From Thermomicrobiales bacterium (lineage in GTDB: Bacteria; Chloroflexota; Chloroflexia; Thermomicrobiales; UBA6265), in NCBI GenBank assembly GCA_019637585.1, contig JAHBVL010000013.1:1-64000 (forward strand): DNA of 64,000 bases, in the 5' to 3' direction. The position numbers and the translations under genes are program-made. Every line of letters begins with the position of its first letter. The first letter of the stretch is position 1. The notes under the pieces are model-generated. The model was not told the origin of the DNA. It saw only the letters and a list, made by a program, of their open reading frames with translations, and did no database searches. Below, in pieces: positions 26,453 through 34,347 of this stretch.

Positions 26453-27267
26453 TCGATCAGGACGACCCCTTCCTCATTGATGATTCGGCATGCGGCGTCG
26501 GAGATGACGAAGTCGAGATCCGTTTGCCGAACGCGCCAGCCGTCTGGTTCGAGCGCTTTTCCTTCGTCATCGCCAAGACCCGGGTGGACCGCCCATTCGG
26601 ACAGACCGGACGGCAATTGCCTTAGCATCTGCTCGAGTATCTGCTGCTTACCTTCGATCGGTATCCCATAACTGTCGAGTACAGATCGGTCGACCGCTGG
26701 GAGTCCTTTCTGCACCACGAAAGCCGCATGTTTCTGTGTGTGCGTTCGGACGGCCAATCCGTACTCCCTGGCAAGCGAAACAGTGAGCTGGAAGATGTCC
26801 TCGCGCCCGCCGTCGTAGAGGCAATGCCAATCGAGATGCTCTGGTCGGAGGCCGATGGCCAGAACTCCATTGATCTGCGCCCGAAACTCAAGCTCGACGT
26901 CCTCGATTGTCGCCTGGCCGAGAAGGGTGGACGATTGGGAGTTCCGGAAAAAGTAGCCTTCGTCGTCCAGCAACGATCTCACCTTGTCGCGAGACGCTCT
27001 CGGTCCCCAGCGCATCGAATCATGCTCGCTGACGATCGTCAGGTGAATTCCAAACGGCAGCGCAGGATTCTCCCGCAGCAACCGCACAGCATGGGGAGCC
27101 CACGGACAGGGAAGCATCAGGCTGGTCGAGGTGAGGATCCCCTCCCGGAAGGCGCGAACTGTCGCCACATTTCCCTGATGACTCATGCCGAAATCATCGG
27201 CATTCACGATCAGAAGGCGGGCATCGGCCGAATAGCCTAGGAGCTCATTCGTCTTCGCTGTGGACAT
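26419..27267 (-). CDS. ChbG/YdjC-family carbohydrate deacetylase
   Basis: 282 residues. YdjC-like TIM-barrel deacetylase: LLIVNADDFGMSHQGNVATV carries the metal-binding Asp pair, ILTSTSLMLPCPWAPHAV follows, FGIHLTIVSEHD and RPEHLDWHCLYDGG carry metal His residues, and EWAVHPGLGDD is the C-terminal His motif. Members remove acetyl groups from chitin-derived or other N-acetylated oligosaccharides. The ATG at 27267 follows GGAGGGCCTCC; nine additional residues upstream are possible but unsupported. The tail overlaps the nuclease-like gene in opposite orientation. Like that gene it is less GC-rich than the surroundings, so the pair may have arrived together. Confidence 0.87.
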   Translation of the reverse strand: MSTAKTNELLGYSADARLLIVNADDFGMSHQGNVATVRAFREGILTSTSLMLPCPWAPHAVRLLRENPALPFGIHLTIVSEHDSMRWGPRASRDKVRSLLDDEGYFFRNSQSSTLLGQATIEDVELEFRAQINGVLAIGLRPEHLDWHCLYDGGREDIFQLTVSLAREYGLAVRTHTQKHAAFVVQKGLPAVDRSVLDSYGIPIEGKQQILEQMLRQLPSGLSEWAVHPGLGDDEGKALEPDGWRVRQTDLDFVISDAACRIINEEGVVLIDYSVLRRTASR

Positions 27268-27352
27268 GGAGGCCCTCCATTGCAAGAGAATCAAGGAACA
27301 TTGTCGCCCATGTGAGCGGCTCGGTCCTGAGGATGCGTTACCATGACCGGCG

Positions 27353-28942
27353 GTGAAATCGACGTTGTCTATGCCACAGAAAGGCCCAGCCCGGTTGTCT
27401 ACGCAGAGCTTCTACATTACGACGGCTATCGACTATCCCAACGGTGAACCCCACATCGGGCATTCGCTGGAAAAGATCGCCGCCGACGTCGTCGCCCGGT
27501 ATCACCGGCTCCTGGGAGACGACACTGCGTTCTGCATGGGCCTGGATGAAAACAGCCAGCACATTCTGCGATCGGCAGCGGCTAACGACGTATCCCCCAA
27601 GGCGTGGACCGACCGGATGGAAGTGGCCTTCCTCAAGGCGTGGGACGCGCTCGATATCAGCGTCGACTCCTGGACGCGAACCACCGAGCCCCGGCACTTT
27701 CGCGCTTCCACCGAGCTCTTCGAACGCGCTCAGCGCAACGGCGACATCTACAAGTCGGCGTATGCCGGATGGTACTGCCCGAACTGCAACAACTACTACA
27801 CCGAAGCTGAGCTCGTCGATGGGCGTTGCCCGAACCATCCCACCATCGAGCCCGACTGGCTGGAAGAAGAGAATTACTTCTTCGCGCTGAGCAACTACAC
27901 CGAGATTCTCAAAGAGCATTTCCGGGCCAATCCCGACTTCATCACCCCCGATGTCTGGCGACCAGAAATGGAAGGGTTGCTGGCCAGCGGCTTGAAGGAT
28001 TTCTCCGTGTCCCGGCAGGTGCGGGAGGGACAGGAAGCCTGGGGCATCCCGGTGCCCGGCGATCCGTCACACGTCATGTATGTCTGGTTCGACGCATTGA
28101 CGACTTACCTGACCGCCATCGGGTTCCCCGACGATGCGGAGCGGTTCGACACCTACTGGCCGGCCGATTCACAGGTCATCGGCAAGGACATCACCCGGTT
28201 TCACTGTCTGTACTGGCCGGCAATGCTGTTGTCGGCCGGGTTGCCGTTGCCTCGCCGGATCGTGGTGCATGGTTTCATGACCCTGGAGGGGAAGCGCATC
28301 TCCAAAACAACCGGCAATTCGATCGATCCGGTCGAGCTGGTGGAGGAGTTCGGGGCGGATCCGATTCGCTACTACCTGATGCGCGAGGTGTCGCTCGCGT
28401 CGGACGGCGATTTTTCGCGGGTGAACCTGATTCACCGGTACAACAACGACCTGGGCAACGATCTTGGCAACCTCCTCAATCGTGTGGTGTCGATGATCGG
28501 TCGATACCGGCAGGGAACGGTGCCCGCGCGGGGCGAAGCAGGAGAGCTGGAGCGGGATCTGGAATCGGTCGCCGGCGAGAGCATCAGCCACGGCCGGCGA
28601 CTGATCGAGGTCTGGGATCTCGATGATGCGCTCACGGCGATCTGGCAGCTGGTGAGACGGACGAATCAGTATCTGGAGGAACGCCAGCCCTGGAAGCTGG
28701 CCAAGGATCCGGAACGAGCAGCAGAGCTCGACACCACCCTCTGGTCAGCGGCCGAAGGGACCCGTCTGGCTGGGTTGATGCTGGCGCCGTTCGTTCCGGC
28801 GACCGCGGACCGGATCATGGGTCAGCTGGGGCTAACGGCGATCGAGCATGGCGATCTGGTGAAGCTGGGTCAGTGGGGGGCGGTCGAGTTTGGATCGGTT
28901 GCCGCCCCGGAGCCGCTCTTTCCGCGAATTGAGGTTGAGTAG
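27353..28942 (+). CDS. metG: Methionyl-tRNA synthetase
   Basis: 529 residues. Class I synthetase: HIGH motif as PHIGHSLEK, KMSKS loop as LEGKRISKTTGNSIDP, WYCPNCNNYY ... RCPNHP zinc knuckle (Cys-x2-Cys and Cys-x2-His), and the anticodon-binding helical domain from about residue 390 (WDLDDALTAIWQLVRRTNQYLEERQPW). It charges tRNA-Met in the cytoplasm. No C-terminal tRNA-binding EMAP-like domain, so it is the short form. The GTG at 27353 gives the longest product; an ATG at 27371 is the alternative. Neither has a Shine-Dalgarno; TACCAT at 27339-27344 lies 8 bases before the GTG and could make a leaderless message. Confidence 0.96.
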   Translation: MKSTLSMPQKGPARLSTQSFYITTAIDYPNGEPHIGHSLEKIAADVVARYHRLLGDDTAFCMGLDENSQHILRSAAANDVSPKAWTDRMEVAFLKAWDALDISVDSWTRTTEPRHFRASTELFERAQRNGDIYKSAYAGWYCPNCNNYYTEAELVDGRCPNHPTIEPDWLEEENYFFALSNYTEILKEHFRANPDFITPDVWRPEMEGLLASGLKDFSVSRQVREGQEAWGIPVPGDPSHVMYVWFDALTTYLTAIGFPDDAERFDTYWPADSQVIGKDITRFHCLYWPAMLLSAGLPLPRRIVVHGFMTLEGKRISKTTGNSIDPVELVEEFGADPIRYYLMREVSLASDGDFSRVNLIHRYNNDLGNDLGNLLNRVVSMIGRYRQGTVPARGEAGELERDLESVAGESISHGRRLIEVWDLDDALTAIWQLVRRTNQYLEERQPWKLAKDPERAAELDTTLWSAAEGTRLAGLMLAPFVPATADRIMGQLGLTAIEHGDLVKLGQWGAVEFGSVAAPEPLFPRIEVE

Positions 28943-28943
28943 G

Positions 28944-28970
28944 GCTTCACTGCCTATCTGGCAGTGAAGC
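28944..28970 (+). terminator. Hairpin terminator after metG
   Basis: GCTTCACTGCC (28944-28954) pairs perfectly with GGCAGTGAAGC (28960-28970) around TATCT, starting right after the metG stop and followed by GATCGCTTTT. On the other strand the same bases encode the last residues of the antitoxin remnant. Confidence 0.75.
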
Positions 28971-29183
28971 GATCGCTTTTCTCAGTCTGGCGTTTGGTGC
29001 AGGCGGATTCTCGATCAGATCGATGATGCGTGTGAAGTCGCGGGTGGATACCCGGATCGACTCTGCTCGTTCGAGAACCTCATTTGTTTCCGGCGGTGGC
29101 GAATCGGTGACGAAATTCAATAGCTCGATATTGCGGATTGCGGGCATCCGAGCAATGTTCGCCTCAACTCTCTTGCGTGGCAT
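28947..29183 (-). pseudogene. TacA-type (DUF1778) antitoxin remnant, orphan
   Basis: 78 residues from the ATG at 29183. The C-terminal half (LERAESIRVSTRDFTRIIDL then IENPPAPNARLRKAI) is a clear match to the end of DUF1778/TacA antitoxins, where it wraps the GNAT toxin. The N-terminal ribbon-helix-helix part is not recognisable (MPRKRVEANIARMPAIRNIE in place of the usual LRLDPELKALIERAA type), so the gene is probably frameshifted or truncated. The acetyltransferase toxin expected downstream is absent; metG lies there. The IS1182 insertion is under 200 bases upstream. It could still be a short functional orphan antitoxin. Confidence 0.55.
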
Positions 29184-29225
29184 ACGGGACTCCCAACTCG
29201 TACTTTGCAGCGATCTCATTGCCTT

Positions 29226-29249
29226 GTAGTCGCAGACCCCCGTGTCTGC
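29226..29249 (+). repeat. REP-like hairpin repeat, copy B
   Basis: GTAG (29226-29229), then TC, then the 18-base imperfect hairpin GCAGACCCCCGTGTCTGC (29232-29249). Its exact reverse complement was the target of the IS element 126 bases away. Same GTAG-plus-hairpin plan as the other copies. Confidence 0.65.
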
Positions 29250-29375
29250 ACTCGTATGGGAGACGCTGCGATCGGTCGCCACCAGCCTCATGCACAACAA
29301 CCGCCACAACGCATCGGCAAGCGAAGAGAAGTCGCCACCAGTGGACGCGTTGTGTCCCTGGAAAAGCAGACACGG

Positions 29376-29385
29376 GGAGCGTGTC
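29376..29385 (+). repeat. Left terminal inverted repeat of the IS1182 element
   Basis: GGAGCGTGTC, exact inverse of the right end at 31065-31074; next inner bases TCA compare with GCA on the right end. Confidence 0.8.
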
Positions 29386-29488
29386 TCAGAAATCGCTCTC
29401 GACCTGACACACCATGGCGGACAGGTGGTGAGAAGTCGGCGAAAATACCGATCAACGGAGAGACGCTCGCCACAATCAGGAAGCCGCC

Positions 29489-30955
29489 ATGCCGCAACGT
29501 TCATTCAGCCGGGATCAGCACTTCTTGCTGCCGCCGTCGCTCGATGACCTGATCCCTGCCACCCATCCGCTGCGATTCATTGCGCTCTTTGTCGAGGATC
29601 TGCCGGACACGGAATGGCAGGCGCTCCTGGGGACCGTGACGAGACCACACCGGCGGGGCGCACCACGGTATGCCCCCGAGGTGCTGCTGAGTGTCTGGCT
29701 GGCGGGATTTACGGTGGGCATCCGAAGTTCGCGCAAGCTGGAAACCGCCTGCCGGTATGACCTGGCCTTCATCTGGCTGACCGGCAACCAGCGACCAGAC
29801 CACAACACGCTGTGGCGTTTTTATACCGAGCACCGGGACGCCATGCGGCGCTTGCTGAAGCGGACGGTGCAGGTCGCGGTGGCGGCGCACCTGGTGGATC
29901 TGGGGCTGCAGGCGGTGGATGGGACGAAGGTGCTGGCCAATGCGGCCAAGGAGCGGAGTCTGACACCGGAAGAACTGCGGGAACTGGACGCCCGGGTGGA
30001 TGCGGAGATCGCCCGGTTGGAAGCGCACCAGGCGGGAGATGACGATCCCACGCCCCCTGATCTGCCGGGAGAGCTGGCGAACCTGGAAACCCTGCGGGAA
30101 CGGATCACCGCAGCCACGAAGCAGATCGAGGCGAGCGGGCAGACCAGCAAAGTCAATCTGACCGATCCGGACGCGCGGGGGATGAAAACCCGGCATGGTC
30201 TGCGGCCTGGCTACAACGCCCAAGCGGTGGTGGCGGCGCTCACGCCGCAGCCAGACGGCCGGCGGGGCCGGATCGTGCTGGCGGCCACGGTGACCACGGC
30301 GGCCGATGACCATGGTCAACTGGTGCCGATGATCGAGGCTGCGCAACTGCCTGATCACCCGACCCCGATCACGCTGGCCGATGGCGGCTACCACTCGGGG
30401 GCGGTGCTGGCCGCCTGCGCCGATGCGAACTATGTGGTGGCGATGCCGGAGGCTCGTCCCGCCGGCGAATCAGCCCAGCCCTATCACAAGGATCAATTCA
30501 CCTACGACGCCGACACCGATTGCTACACCTGTCCGCAGGGTCAGTCGCTGACCTTTCGTCGCCGCGATGACCGTCAGGATGGACGCCAACTCCTCACCTA
30601 CCGGGCAGAGGGCGCGATCTGTGGCGGGTGTCCGGTGCGCAGCGCGTGTGTTGGGAAGCAGCGTGGCGGCAAGGTGCTCACCGTCAGTGTGCATGACGCG
30701 CATCTGCGGCGGCACCGGGAGTGGATGGCCACCGCCGATGCCCAGATGATCGCCAGAAAGCGGCTGGGGTTGATCGAACTGGTCTTCGGCGCCATCAAGG
30801 AACAGCACCGGGCTCACCGATTCCTTCTCCGGGGACAGAAAGCGGTCGACGCCGAATGGTCGCTGCTGGCCGTGGGCTACAACCTGAAGACGCTGGCCCG
30901 GGTCTGGGCCGCAGCCGTCCACCAAGCTGGTTGGTCTCCACAACCCGGCGGATGA
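29489..30955 (+). CDS. IS1182-family transposase
   Basis: 488 residues, intact. N-terminal DUF772 domain (FSRDQHFLLPPSLDDLIP; RYAPEVLLSVWLAGFTVGIRSSRKLE), then the DDE catalytic core: LQAVDGTKVLANA (first Asp), ITLADGGYHSG (second Asp) and LIELVFGAIKEQHRAHRFLLRG (Glu with the Y/R-type signature). A central helical insertion (about 150-230) and a Cys-rich segment (YTCPQGQSLTF, ICGGCPVRSACVGK) are normal for this family. It cuts and joins the element ends. The ATG follows AGGAAGCC. No frameshift, so the element may still be active. Confidence 0.95.
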   Translation: MPQRSFSRDQHFLLPPSLDDLIPATHPLRFIALFVEDLPDTEWQALLGTVTRPHRRGAPRYAPEVLLSVWLAGFTVGIRSSRKLETACRYDLAFIWLTGNQRPDHNTLWRFYTEHRDAMRRLLKRTVQVAVAAHLVDLGLQAVDGTKVLANAAKERSLTPEELRELDARVDAEIARLEAHQAGDDDPTPPDLPGELANLETLRERITAATKQIEASGQTSKVNLTDPDARGMKTRHGLRPGYNAQAVVAALTPQPDGRRGRIVLAATVTTAADDHGQLVPMIEAAQLPDHPTPITLADGGYHSGAVLAACADANYVVAMPEARPAGESAQPYHKDQFTYDADTDCYTCPQGQSLTFRRRDDRQDGRQLLTYRAEGAICGGCPVRSACVGKQRGGKVLTVSVHDAHLRRHREWMATADAQMIARKRLGLIELVFGAIKEQHRAHRFLLRGQKAVDAEWSLLAVGYNLKTLARVWAAAVHQAGWSPQPGG

Positions 30956-31064
30956 ACCCACGCGCTCAGACGCTCGCTCCCTGACGACGAGCATCGCTCC
31001 CCACCAACCACACGGCACCTGAACCCCCACCCCCCACCCCGGCGACGGACGCCAAAAATAATGC

Positions 31065-31074
31065 GACACGCTCC
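31065..31074 (-). repeat. Right terminal inverted repeat of the IS1182 element
   Basis: GACACGCTCC on the plus strand; exact inverse of the left end. Confidence 0.8.
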
Positions 31075-31091
31075 GGGGGTCTGCGGCTACC
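31075..31091 (-). repeat. REP-like repeat, right half split off by the IS
   Basis: GGGGGTCTGCGGCTACC. On the minus strand this is G-GTAG-CC-GCAGACC, the GTAG head and first hairpin arm; the other arm is at 29366-29375, left of the IS. Confidence 0.6.
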
Positions 31092-31112
31092 GGCAAACAG
31101 AGAGGGGGTGCC

Positions 31113-31445
31113 TTACTGAATAGTCCGGGATAGAGGAATTGGAACGAGCGACGGCAGGATATATGGCTCGAAGACTGGGTCTATGCTGGTGACAACCTCA
31201 ACCTCGCGACCCGAAAGCCGGGAAAGACGGATCATCAAGTTGAGCTGTTCGGCCAGAGTGAACTCATGATCGAAACGGACGAACAGATCGAGATCGCTTT
31301 CGGGACCCTCTTCGCCTCGTGAAACGCTGCCAAACAGGTATGCCTCGGAAACGCCAGCAGATCGCAGAGTTGAAACGAACTCTCCAGTGACGATGTCCGG
31401 TCTGGGCTTTGGCGTCTTGTTCGTGATAGCTGCAGGAATGTTCAT
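31113..31445 (-). CDS. MNT-type nucleotidyltransferase domain protein (MntA-like), orphan
   Basis: 110 residues. Minimal nucleotidyltransferase: GVSEAYLFGSVSRGEEGPESDLDLFVRFDHEF carries the GS-x-RG-x-SDLDL signature with both metal-binding Asp residues, followed by two helices and a strand (REVEVVTSIDPVF). Such proteins are usually the antitoxin of a HEPN/MNT pair, adding AMP to the HEPN RNase. The HEPN gene normally sits next door but is absent on both sides: the IS1182 element starts 38 bases beyond the stop. Either the toxin was lost by the insertion event or this is a solitary enzyme. Start ATG has only a weak ribosome binding site. Confidence 0.8.
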   Translation of the reverse strand: MNIPAAITNKTPKPRPDIVTGEFVSTLRSAGVSEAYLFGSVSRGEEGPESDLDLFVRFDHEFTLAEQLNLMIRLSRLSGREVEVVTSIDPVFEPYILPSLVPIPLSRTIQ

Positions 31446-31519
31446 GATCGTCTCAATGGTCTGGTCGGTCTATACCTCGTGCGCGATCGTTCGAAGATAG
31501 TACCTCGCCCCGGGGACCG

Positions 31520-31542
31520 CCGGCTTCACGCCGGAGTGCTAT
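31520..31542 (-). repeat. REP-like hairpin, divergent copy C
   Basis: CCGGC (31520-31524) pairs with GCCGG (31530-31534) around TTCAC, followed by AGTGCTAT. On the minus strand this reads ATAG, CACT, hairpin: like the GTAG-headed copies with one base changed in the head. Confidence 0.45.
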
Positions 31543-31883
31543 CCGGCAGTCTGCCGCTTGTTCTCTGCTCTGAGAAAGACCAGAAACTCCTTCATCGCCG
31601 GACCGAGATTTTCTCCCGCGGCGTCGAGCGTCACCAGGGTCGTGCCCGGTTTGCCGACGTCTTTTCGCGACGAAATCTCGCCGGTCACGCGGGGGAGACC
31701 GCCTTCCGGGCCGCCCATAACGAACATCTGCCCGGGCCGGCCCGTGCGGCTGGCCCGGTAGCCGCGTTCCTTGAAATAGGCAATGGCCAGGTCAAGCGCC
31801 CGATCGGGCGCGAGTTTGACCACCGCTTTCTTTTGAAACGCCGTTCGCTGCAGTTCTTCGTCGAATGGGTTGGCGGACATCAT
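31539..31883 (-). CDS. Small conserved hypothetical protein
   Basis: 114 residues, soluble. An N-terminal NPFDEELQRTAFQKKAVVKL helix leads to an alpha/beta pattern (ALDLAIAYFKERGYRASRTG; GQMFVMGGPEGGLPRVTGEI; GTTLVTLDAAGENLGPAMKEFLVFLRAEN). The layout helix-strand-strand-strand-helix suggests a small domain, but I do not recognise the family. Two adjacent ATG codons (31883, 31880) are possible starts. It begins 7 bases after the stop of the UPF0173 hydrolase on the same strand and so is probably the last gene of that operon. Confidence 0.68.
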   Translation of the reverse strand: MMSANPFDEELQRTAFQKKAVVKLAPDRALDLAIAYFKERGYRASRTGRPGQMFVMGGPEGGLPRVTGEISSRKDVGKPGTTLVTLDAAGENLGPAMKEFLVFLRAENKRQTAG

Positions 31884-31890
31884 GGCGCGA

Positions 31891-32583
31891 TCACCCGAGA
31901 TCGAGTGTCTCCCCGACATTCAAGGGCGGGCATTTGGCAGAGGTCTGCGCTTCGACCTGCTCCTTGAATGCCTGGGCGTCCTGTCTGATCGGAGGGAAGG
32001 TGTTGTAGTGACAGGGAACGACGATGCCGGGAGAGAGAAACGTGACAGCGCGGAGTGCGTCGCTCGGTCCCATGGTGAAGTAGTCGCCGATCGGCAGCAC
32101 CGCCGCATCGAGTCCTTCATCGCCGATCAGTTTCATGTCGCTGAAGAGCGCGGTGTCACCGGCGAAATAGATCGTTTTGCCGCCAAACCGGACGACAAGA
32201 CCAGTGGGCAACCCGATGGCTACGCGCTGTCCTTCGAATGAGTAGGACGATGTGTGGAATGCGGGGAAGAACTTGACCGACCCTCCCTTGAACGGCACCG
32301 TTCCGCCGGTGTTGCCGCCGGTTGCTTTCTCGACGCCCTGGCTGCCGAGCCATTCCGCGATTTCGAATGTGGCGATCACCTGCGATCCCGCTCGTTTGGC
32401 GATTTCGACGGTGTCGCCAATGTGGTCATTGTGCGCGTGGGTGAGCAGAATGGCGCCGGGAGAAAACGCGTCGGCCGATGCGGTGGCCACGGGGTTTCCC
32501 GTGAGAAATGGATCGATCATGACGGTCGTCGACCCATCGTCGAGAAGAAAAGCCGAATGTCCGAGATATGTCAGCGTGGTCAT
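31891..32583 (-). CDS. Metal-dependent hydrolase, UPF0173 (metallo-beta-lactamase fold)
   Basis: 230 residues. Starts with the family hallmark TLTYLGHSAFLLDDGSTTVMIDPFLTGNP, then the metal-binding motif LLTHAHNDHIGDTVEIA (HxHxDH), FPAFHTSSYSFEGQ (third His region), IYFAGDTALFSDMKLIG (bridging Asp) and the C-terminal VVPCHYNTFPPI (last His). All ligands are present, so it should be an active two-metal hydrolase; the physiological substrate of UPF0173 is not established. It follows the amidohydrolase gene by 3 bases and precedes the small hypothetical gene, forming a three-gene minus-strand operon. Confidence 0.93.
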   Translation of the reverse strand: MTTLTYLGHSAFLLDDGSTTVMIDPFLTGNPVATASADAFSPGAILLTHAHNDHIGDTVEIAKRAGSQVIATFEIAEWLGSQGVEKATGGNTGGTVPFKGGSVKFFPAFHTSSYSFEGQRVAIGLPTGLVVRFGGKTIYFAGDTALFSDMKLIGDEGLDAAVLPIGDYFTMGPSDALRAVTFLSPGIVVPCHYNTFPPIRQDAQAFKEQVEAQTSAKCPPLNVGETLDLG

Positions 32584-32586
32584 TGA

Positions 32587-34200
32587 TTACCCCTGCGTCA
32601 GTCCTTCGCGCGAGTAGACGACTTCGCCGCCAAGTATGGTCTGATCGACCCTGACCGTGCCCACCTCCCCGGCTGAGAGCCCCTCGAGATCGGTTTCGAA
32701 GATGGTCACATCGGCGAACATCCCTGGTTTGAGCGTGCCCTTCACCGATTCTTCGTGCGAAGCGTACGCGCCGTTGACTGTGTAGGCCCGCACCGCATCC
32801 TCGAGCCCGATCGCCTCTTCGGGCCACACGGCGCGGCCCGCGACGTCCAGCCGGTTCATCATCATGCCGAGCCCGACGCTCGCCGACAGCGACACCACCG
32901 GAGCGTCCGAGCTGGCGGCGGCAACGACACCTTCGTGCGCGTAGGTTTTCATGGCGTAGGCATACCGGATGCGATCGATGCCCAGGTTGTTGATATAGCT
33001 CTCACGGAAGTAGTAGAGGAAGGAAGTGCCGGGAATCGGCACCGCGCCGATACGTTTGATCCGGCGAATGGTCTCGATATCGACGATGGAGCAATGCTCG
33101 ATACGGTGGCGTGGGTCAGAGCGGGGATTGTCACTCTGCGCCTCTTCGTATGCATCGAGAATCAGGTCGATCGCCGCATCCCCGATCGCGTGGACGCCGA
33201 CCTGGAATCCGGCGTCGTGCGCCCGTTTGATATCCCGCTTCATGCCCTCCGGTTCCTGCATCCAGAGGCCATAGGTGTCGGTTGTGCCCTCGTAGGGCCG
33301 CCGCATCATGGCGGTATGTCCGCCGATGCTCCCGTCGCTGAAAAGCTTCGCCGGTCCGATGCGGAGCATCGAGTCGCCAAACCCGGTGGTCAGACCAAGA
33401 CTGGCCAATGCGTCGAACGTGTCCTCGATGATCATCATCAGTGATGTGCGAACGCCGAGCTCTCCGTTCTGGCGGAGTCGCTGATACGCCCGGACTTCCT
33501 CGGGCCGGCGGACGACTGCCTCGGTGACGCTGGTGATGCCGCTGGCCAGGAATGCGTTCCCAGCGAGCCGCAGCGAGTGGGAGATCATCTCTTCCGACGG
33601 TTCGCCGATGGTGTCTTCGACCGGCTGCATGGCCGTTTCCCGCAGCACGCCCGTCGGCTCGCCATGTTCGTCCCGGTCGATGGCGCCGCCATCCGGATCG
33701 GGTGTCGATCTGGTGATCCCCGCCATGCGCAACGCCAGCGAGTTGGCGACGCCAATGTGATGGCAGGCGCGATAGAGAAAAACCGGATGTGTTGTGGAGA
33801 CGCGGTCGAGATCGGCTCGGGTGGGATGCCGGCGTTCGGAGAGCCGTCCCTGATCGTAGCCTCGTCCGATGATCCACTGGCTCTCGGGCGTGGAGGCGGC
33901 TCGTGTCTGAAAGGCCGCGACAATCGCCTCGATTGACTCGCAGGGGGGATTCCCGGCCGCGACGTCGGCCAGCGCGTAGCCGACGCCCATGGGGTGACAG
34001 TGGGCGTCGTTCAGACCAGGCGTTGCCGATCTGCCGTTCAGGTCGATGATGGTGGCGCCGGGACCGGCGGCCGCCCGAACGGTGTCGTCCGAACCAGTGG
34101 CGACGACCAACCCATTGCGCATCGCCACACCGCTGGCGCGCGGATTGTCCGGGTCCATCGTCAGGATGTTGCCATTGATAAGGACCAATCCACTGGGCAT
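32587..34200 (-). CDS. Amidohydrolase 3 family protein (YtcJ-like)
   Basis: 537 residues from the ATG at 34200, chosen because MPSGLVLINGNILTMDPDNP is the usual family start and AAAGAG lies upstream; an extra 38 in-frame codons are unsupported. Amidohydrolase barrel features: DAHCHPMGVGY (HxH metal site), RACHHIGVANSLALRMAGI, FSDGSIGGHTAMM, GVHAIGDAAIDLILDAYEE and RHRIEHCSIVD (His ligands), SSDAPVVSLSA (catalytic Asp), ending in a beta-sandwich returning the N-terminal strands. Family members hydrolyse imides, N-substituted formamides or similar amides. First gene of the operon with the UPF0173 hydrolase; divergent from the ADP-ribosylglycohydrolase gene. Confidence 0.93.
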   Translation of the reverse strand: MPSGLVLINGNILTMDPDNPRASGVAMRNGLVVATGSDDTVRAAAGPGATIIDLNGRSATPGLNDAHCHPMGVGYALADVAAGNPPCESIEAIVAAFQTRAASTPESQWIIGRGYDQGRLSERRHPTRADLDRVSTTHPVFLYRACHHIGVANSLALRMAGITRSTPDPDGGAIDRDEHGEPTGVLRETAMQPVEDTIGEPSEEMISHSLRLAGNAFLASGITSVTEAVVRRPEEVRAYQRLRQNGELGVRTSLMMIIEDTFDALASLGLTTGFGDSMLRIGPAKLFSDGSIGGHTAMMRRPYEGTTDTYGLWMQEPEGMKRDIKRAHDAGFQVGVHAIGDAAIDLILDAYEEAQSDNPRSDPRHRIEHCSIVDIETIRRIKRIGAVPIPGTSFLYYFRESYINNLGIDRIRYAYAMKTYAHEGVVAAASSDAPVVSLSASVGLGMMMNRLDVAGRAVWPEEAIGLEDAVRAYTVNGAYASHEESVKGTLKPGMFADVTIFETDLEGLSAGEVGTVRVDQTILGGEVVYSREGLTQG

Positions 34201-34241
34201 GGTGGGAGACTCTTTCTGCTCTTGGGTACAAGGCGCCGGAT

Positions 34242-34247
34242 ACACTG
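34242..34247 (+). promoter_or_regulatory. Possible -10 element (TACACT) for the ADP-ribosylglycohydrolase gene
   Basis: TACACT within GGATACACTGG, 101 bases before the ATG at 34348; matches the recurrent TAYACT hexamer of this window. No convincing -35. Confidence 0.3.
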
Positions 34248-34347
34248 GACGATGGGGCCCTCGCTCCACAAGGGCACGCATTCGGAGTCTATTGAGCGCC
34301 TGCATAGTCGTCAATTCGGGTGTTCACCATGGAGAACGGAACTCGCG

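Larger units (their letters stand above)
29376..31074 (+). mobile_element. Complete IS1182-family insertion sequence
   Basis: 1699 bp bounded by inverted repeats GGAGCGTGTC (29376-29385) and GACACGCTCC (31065-31074), with partial matching further in (TGTC-n-CA on both ends). It contains one intact transposase gene. The flanks read GCAGACACGG on the left and GGGGGTCTGC on the right. Together they rebuild an 18-base hairpin that exists intact in inverted orientation at 29232-29249, plus two extra G residues that look like a 2-bp target duplication. Insertion into hairpins is known for members of this family. Confidence 0.88.

Noticed and set aside
29376-31074. CRISPR, prophage or integrative element around the 29-31 kb accessory patch
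   Set aside because: No spaced direct repeats, integrase, phage or plasmid genes; everything is explained by one IS1182 element and decayed toxin-antitoxin genes.
28100-31100. Several long antisense frames opposite metG and the transposase
   Set aside because: They have His/Arg/Gly-rich composition, no start signals and mirror high-GC coding sequence.
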